Positions 32,024 to 32,050 of a stretch of DNA of 32,050 nt are shown piece after piece (positions within the stretch are counted from its first letter, which is position 1; every line of letters begins with the position of its first letter). The translations under genes and the position numbers were made by a program. The notes under the pieces were generated by a model. That model saw only the letters and a list, made by a program, of their open reading frames with translations. It searched no databases and was not told where the DNA came from. Source of the stretch: an uncultured Prevotellaceae bacterium. GTDB taxonomy: Bacteria > Bacteroidota > Bacteroidia > Bacteroidales > Bacteroidaceae. The stretch is taken from the NCBI GenBank assembly GCA_947170495.1, contig CAMVUB010000025.1, positions 1 to 32,050 on the forward strand, written 5' to 3'.

Positions 32024-32050
32024 ATCGTAATAAGTTTTATGTTTTAACTA

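Overview
The window looks like chromosome of a GC-rich member of the Bacteroidales, probably Prevotella-like. The clues are the Bacteroidetes -7 promoter box TAnnTTTG upstream of many genes, the ileS-dksA-lspA-DUF4296 gene order, DUF4348 and DUF4296 proteins, and a KDO/LPS pathway. No rRNA or tRNA gene was seen.

Positions 1-25.2 kb are core genome. On the minus strand, starting upstream: pheS, an iron-export-type ABC ATPase (fetA-like), aguB and aguA (agmatine to putrescine), the matching ABC permease (fetB-like, with its own promoter) and carB, which runs off the left edge. Divergent from pheS on the plus strand are a DUF4348 lipoprotein and murB. Next come a minus-strand outer-membrane-type protein, then plus-strand nth, pgk and a substrate-binding lipoprotein. 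A minus-strand unit kdsA-kdsD-PLD/cardiolipin synthase follows, then plus-strand MaoC hydratase, dapA and a VanX-like dipeptidase. The minus-strand operon ileS-dksA-lspA-DUF4296 ends in a 57-residue gene that starts inside the preceding stop codon.

From about 25.2 kb to the right edge the DNA is visibly AT-richer and accessory. It holds a hipA toxin remnant beside a 50-bp near-perfect palindrome, an AbiE toxin-antitoxin pair bounded by identical 50-bp direct repeats, a KAP P-loop NTPase followed by a RhuM-family protein, a short decayed CRISPR array (six repeats, about 30 bp, type I-B-like), and a Cas7-family gene directly upstream of the array on the same strand. Other cas genes, if present, lie beyond the right edge.

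The most striking pattern in the core half is a set of small repeats placed between genes and also in frame inside genes: degenerate 7-bp tandem repeats of the GGTTAGC/GTTTAAA type, 8-bp ATTGAAAG tandem repeats in facing pairs, and a GGCCCCCT...CCCC/GGGG palindrome family. They add low-complexity segments to aguA, fetA, ileS and the outer-membrane protein, build parts of two signal peptides, and supply several start and stop codons. Calls rest on reading the sequence and remembered family features; no database search was run.
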